Source of the DNA: Actinomycetota bacterium
GTDB taxonomy: Bacteria; Actinomycetota; Actinomycetes; Streptosporangiales; Streptosporangiaceae
DNA length: 5,908 nucleotides
Reading direction: 5' to 3'
Assembly (NCBI GenBank): GCA_003140115.1
Contig: PLIQ01000126.1
Span: 1,561-7,468 of the forward strand
Every line of letters starts with the position of its first letter. Position 1 is the stretch's first letter. Shown here in pieces: positions 5,128-5,908 of the stretch. The notes beneath the pieces are model-generated. The model did no database searches. It was not told where the DNA came from and saw only the letters and a list, made by a program, of their open reading frames with translations. Both the position numbers and the translations under genes were made by a program.

Positions 5128-5769
5128 TCAACCGGTGCCTAGGTAGCGCAGCACGGCGAGCACGCGACGATGGTCGCGGTCGCCGGGCGCTAGCCCGAGT
5201 TTGGTGAAGATGTTGTTGATGTGCTTCTCGACTGCGCCGCCGCCGACCACGAGAGTGTCGGCAATGGCAGCGTTGGACCGGCCTTCGGCCATGAGGGCGA
5301 GCACCTCGCGTTCGCGCGGGGTGAGCTCGCCGAGCGGGTGCCGGCTGCGGGCCAGCAGCTGCGCGACCACCTCGGGGTCAAGCGCGCTGCCGCCCTCGGC
5401 CACCCGGGTCAGCGCGTCGAGGAAATCGGCCACGTCGGCTACCCGGTCCTTCAGCAGGTAGCCGACACCGTGCGGGCGGCCGGAGATCAGCTCGGTGGCG
5501 TACCGTTCCTCCACCCACTGGGACAGCACGAGCACGCCGATCTTGGGCCAGCAGTCCCGCACCACCAGGGCGGCGCGCAGTCCTTCGTCGGTGAACGTAG
5601 GCGGCATCCGCACGTCGACTACCACCGCGTCCGGGGTGTGCTCGGCCACGGCGCGCAGGAACTCTTCCGCGTCGCCCGCGACGGCCGCGACCTCGTGGCC
5701 GGCCTCGGTGAGCAGCCGGGTCAGCCCCTCGCGCAGCAGGACGGAATCCTCCGCGATGACTACCCGCAT
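5128..5769 (-). CDS. NarL/LuxR-family two-component response regulator
   Basis: This 213-residue cytoplasmic DNA-binding regulator is of full family length. The receiver domain (1-120) has the acidic pair E7-D8, phospho-acceptor D52 in VVVDVRMPP, the switch Ser S83 (VLSQW) and the invariant K107 (YLLKD). The LuxR-type helix-turn-helix (about 148-206) begins LTPREREVLALMAEGRSNAAIA and ends in the helix AVEKHINNIFTKLGL. The MPPTFTDEGLRAAL stretch and the DHRRVLAVLRYL end are typical of the actinobacterial branch that pairs with sensor kinases of the NarX/DesK type. A small oddity is GGG (176-178) just before AVEKH, where relatives usually have Ser/Thr-Glu-Gly at the start of the recognition helix. 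The ATG at 5769 overlaps the upstream kinase gene by 10 bases, giving translational coupling. The next gene starts at or just after its stop. It probably controls envelope-related genes, possibly its own operon; its binding site is not visible here. Confidence 0.95.
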   Translation of the reverse strand: MRVVIAEDSVLLREGLTRLLTEAGHEVAAVAGDAEEFLRAVAEHTPDAVVVDVRMPPTFTDEGLRAALVVRDCWPKIGVLVLSQWVEERYATELISGRPHGVGYLLKDRVADVADFLDALTRVAEGGSALDPEVVAQLLARSRHPLGELTPREREVLALMAEGRSNAAIADTLVVGGGAVEKHINNIFTKLGLAPGDRDHRRVLAVLRYLGTG

Positions 5770-5908
5770 GGCAGTTCCGCCGCGATGATCGTGGGCCCGC
5801 CGGACGGGGATTCCACCGACAGCCGGCCGTCAACGCCGGACACCCGGTCCGCCAGCCCGGACAGGCCCGGGCTGGTGATGTCCGCGCCGCCGATCCCGTC
5901 GTCGCTGA
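5760..5908 (-). CDS. C-terminal end of a sensor histidine kinase (HATPase domain), 5' end outside window
   Basis: The last 49 codons of a gene entering from the right edge end at TAG (5762-5760). The fragment reads DDGIGGAD, then GLSGLADRVSGVDGRLSVES, then SGGPTIIAAELPCG. This is the G1/G2 region of the GHKL-type ATPase domain of NarX/DesK-class kinases: DxGxGG binds ATP, GLxGLxDRV forms the lid and SPxGGPTxIxAELP is the final strand. The cognate reaction is autophosphorylation on a histidine further upstream, then transfer to D52 of the adjacent regulator. The 10-base overlap with the regulator gene (CCATGCGGGTAG) supports a matched pair. The sensing part is outside the window, so the signal is unknown. 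Confidence 0.9.
   Translation of the reverse strand, partial: SDDGIGGADITSPGLSGLADRVSGVDGRLSVESPSGGPTIIAAELPCG

Noticed and set aside
3956..5146. 396-codon open frame on the + strand
   Set aside because: Antisense to the beta-repeat protein. Its apparent repeats (GQVAAAG-like) are only the complement of the real GG-motif repeats, and it spans two minus-strand genes and their gap.

Overview
The window is high-GC DNA from an actinomycete. The signs are strong G/C bias at third codon positions, GTG and TTG start codons, start sites with little or no Shine-Dalgarno sequence, and a NarL/LuxR-type two-component pair next to a DUF4097-type membrane protein, an arrangement typical of Streptomyces relatives. 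No tRNA, rRNA, CRISPR array, insertion sequence or phage gene is visible. Seven protein genes or gene parts are supported.

Left part, + strand (1-2874). The window opens inside the 3' end of an SF1 (UvrD/Rep-like) helicase gene that stops at 402. After a 155-base gap rich in short repeats, which holds a clean operator-like palindrome (454-470), comes a two-gene unit. It encodes a short-chain dehydrogenase/reductase (SDR, 558-1355) whose usual Ser-Tyr-Lys active-site residues appear to be missing, and an NCS1-family nucleobase/vitamin-type permease (1396-2874). The 40 bases between them hold a tandem 14-base duplication that includes the ribosome-binding site. The two genes probably serve import and handling of one small heterocyclic compound under a local repressor, but the substrate cannot be read from the sequence.

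Middle (2875-3808). A single gene (2958-3788) encodes an unrecognised membrane-anchored protein with eight consecutive arginines before its only membrane segment and a conserved-looking outer domain. It has no visible ribosome-binding site. It converges, with a 20-base gap, on the minus-strand cluster.

Right part, minus strand (5908 down to 3809). The order of transcription is the tail of a sensor histidine kinase (5908-5760), a LuxR-type response regulator (5769-5128, overlapping the kinase gene by 10 bases), a membrane-anchored DUF4097-like beta-repeat protein (start about 5113, or a TTG that overlaps the regulator stop), and a small Phd/YefM-like antitoxin-type protein (4054-3809) with no partner toxin in view. 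Kinase, regulator and repeat protein look like one coupled operon for cell-envelope sensing. The small antitoxin-like gene probably has its own, possibly leaderless, promoter.

No wholly new multi-gene system is evident. The points most worth a second look are the active-site-degenerate SDR paired with a transporter, the strict two-rung alternation in the repeat protein, and the orphan antitoxin-like gene.
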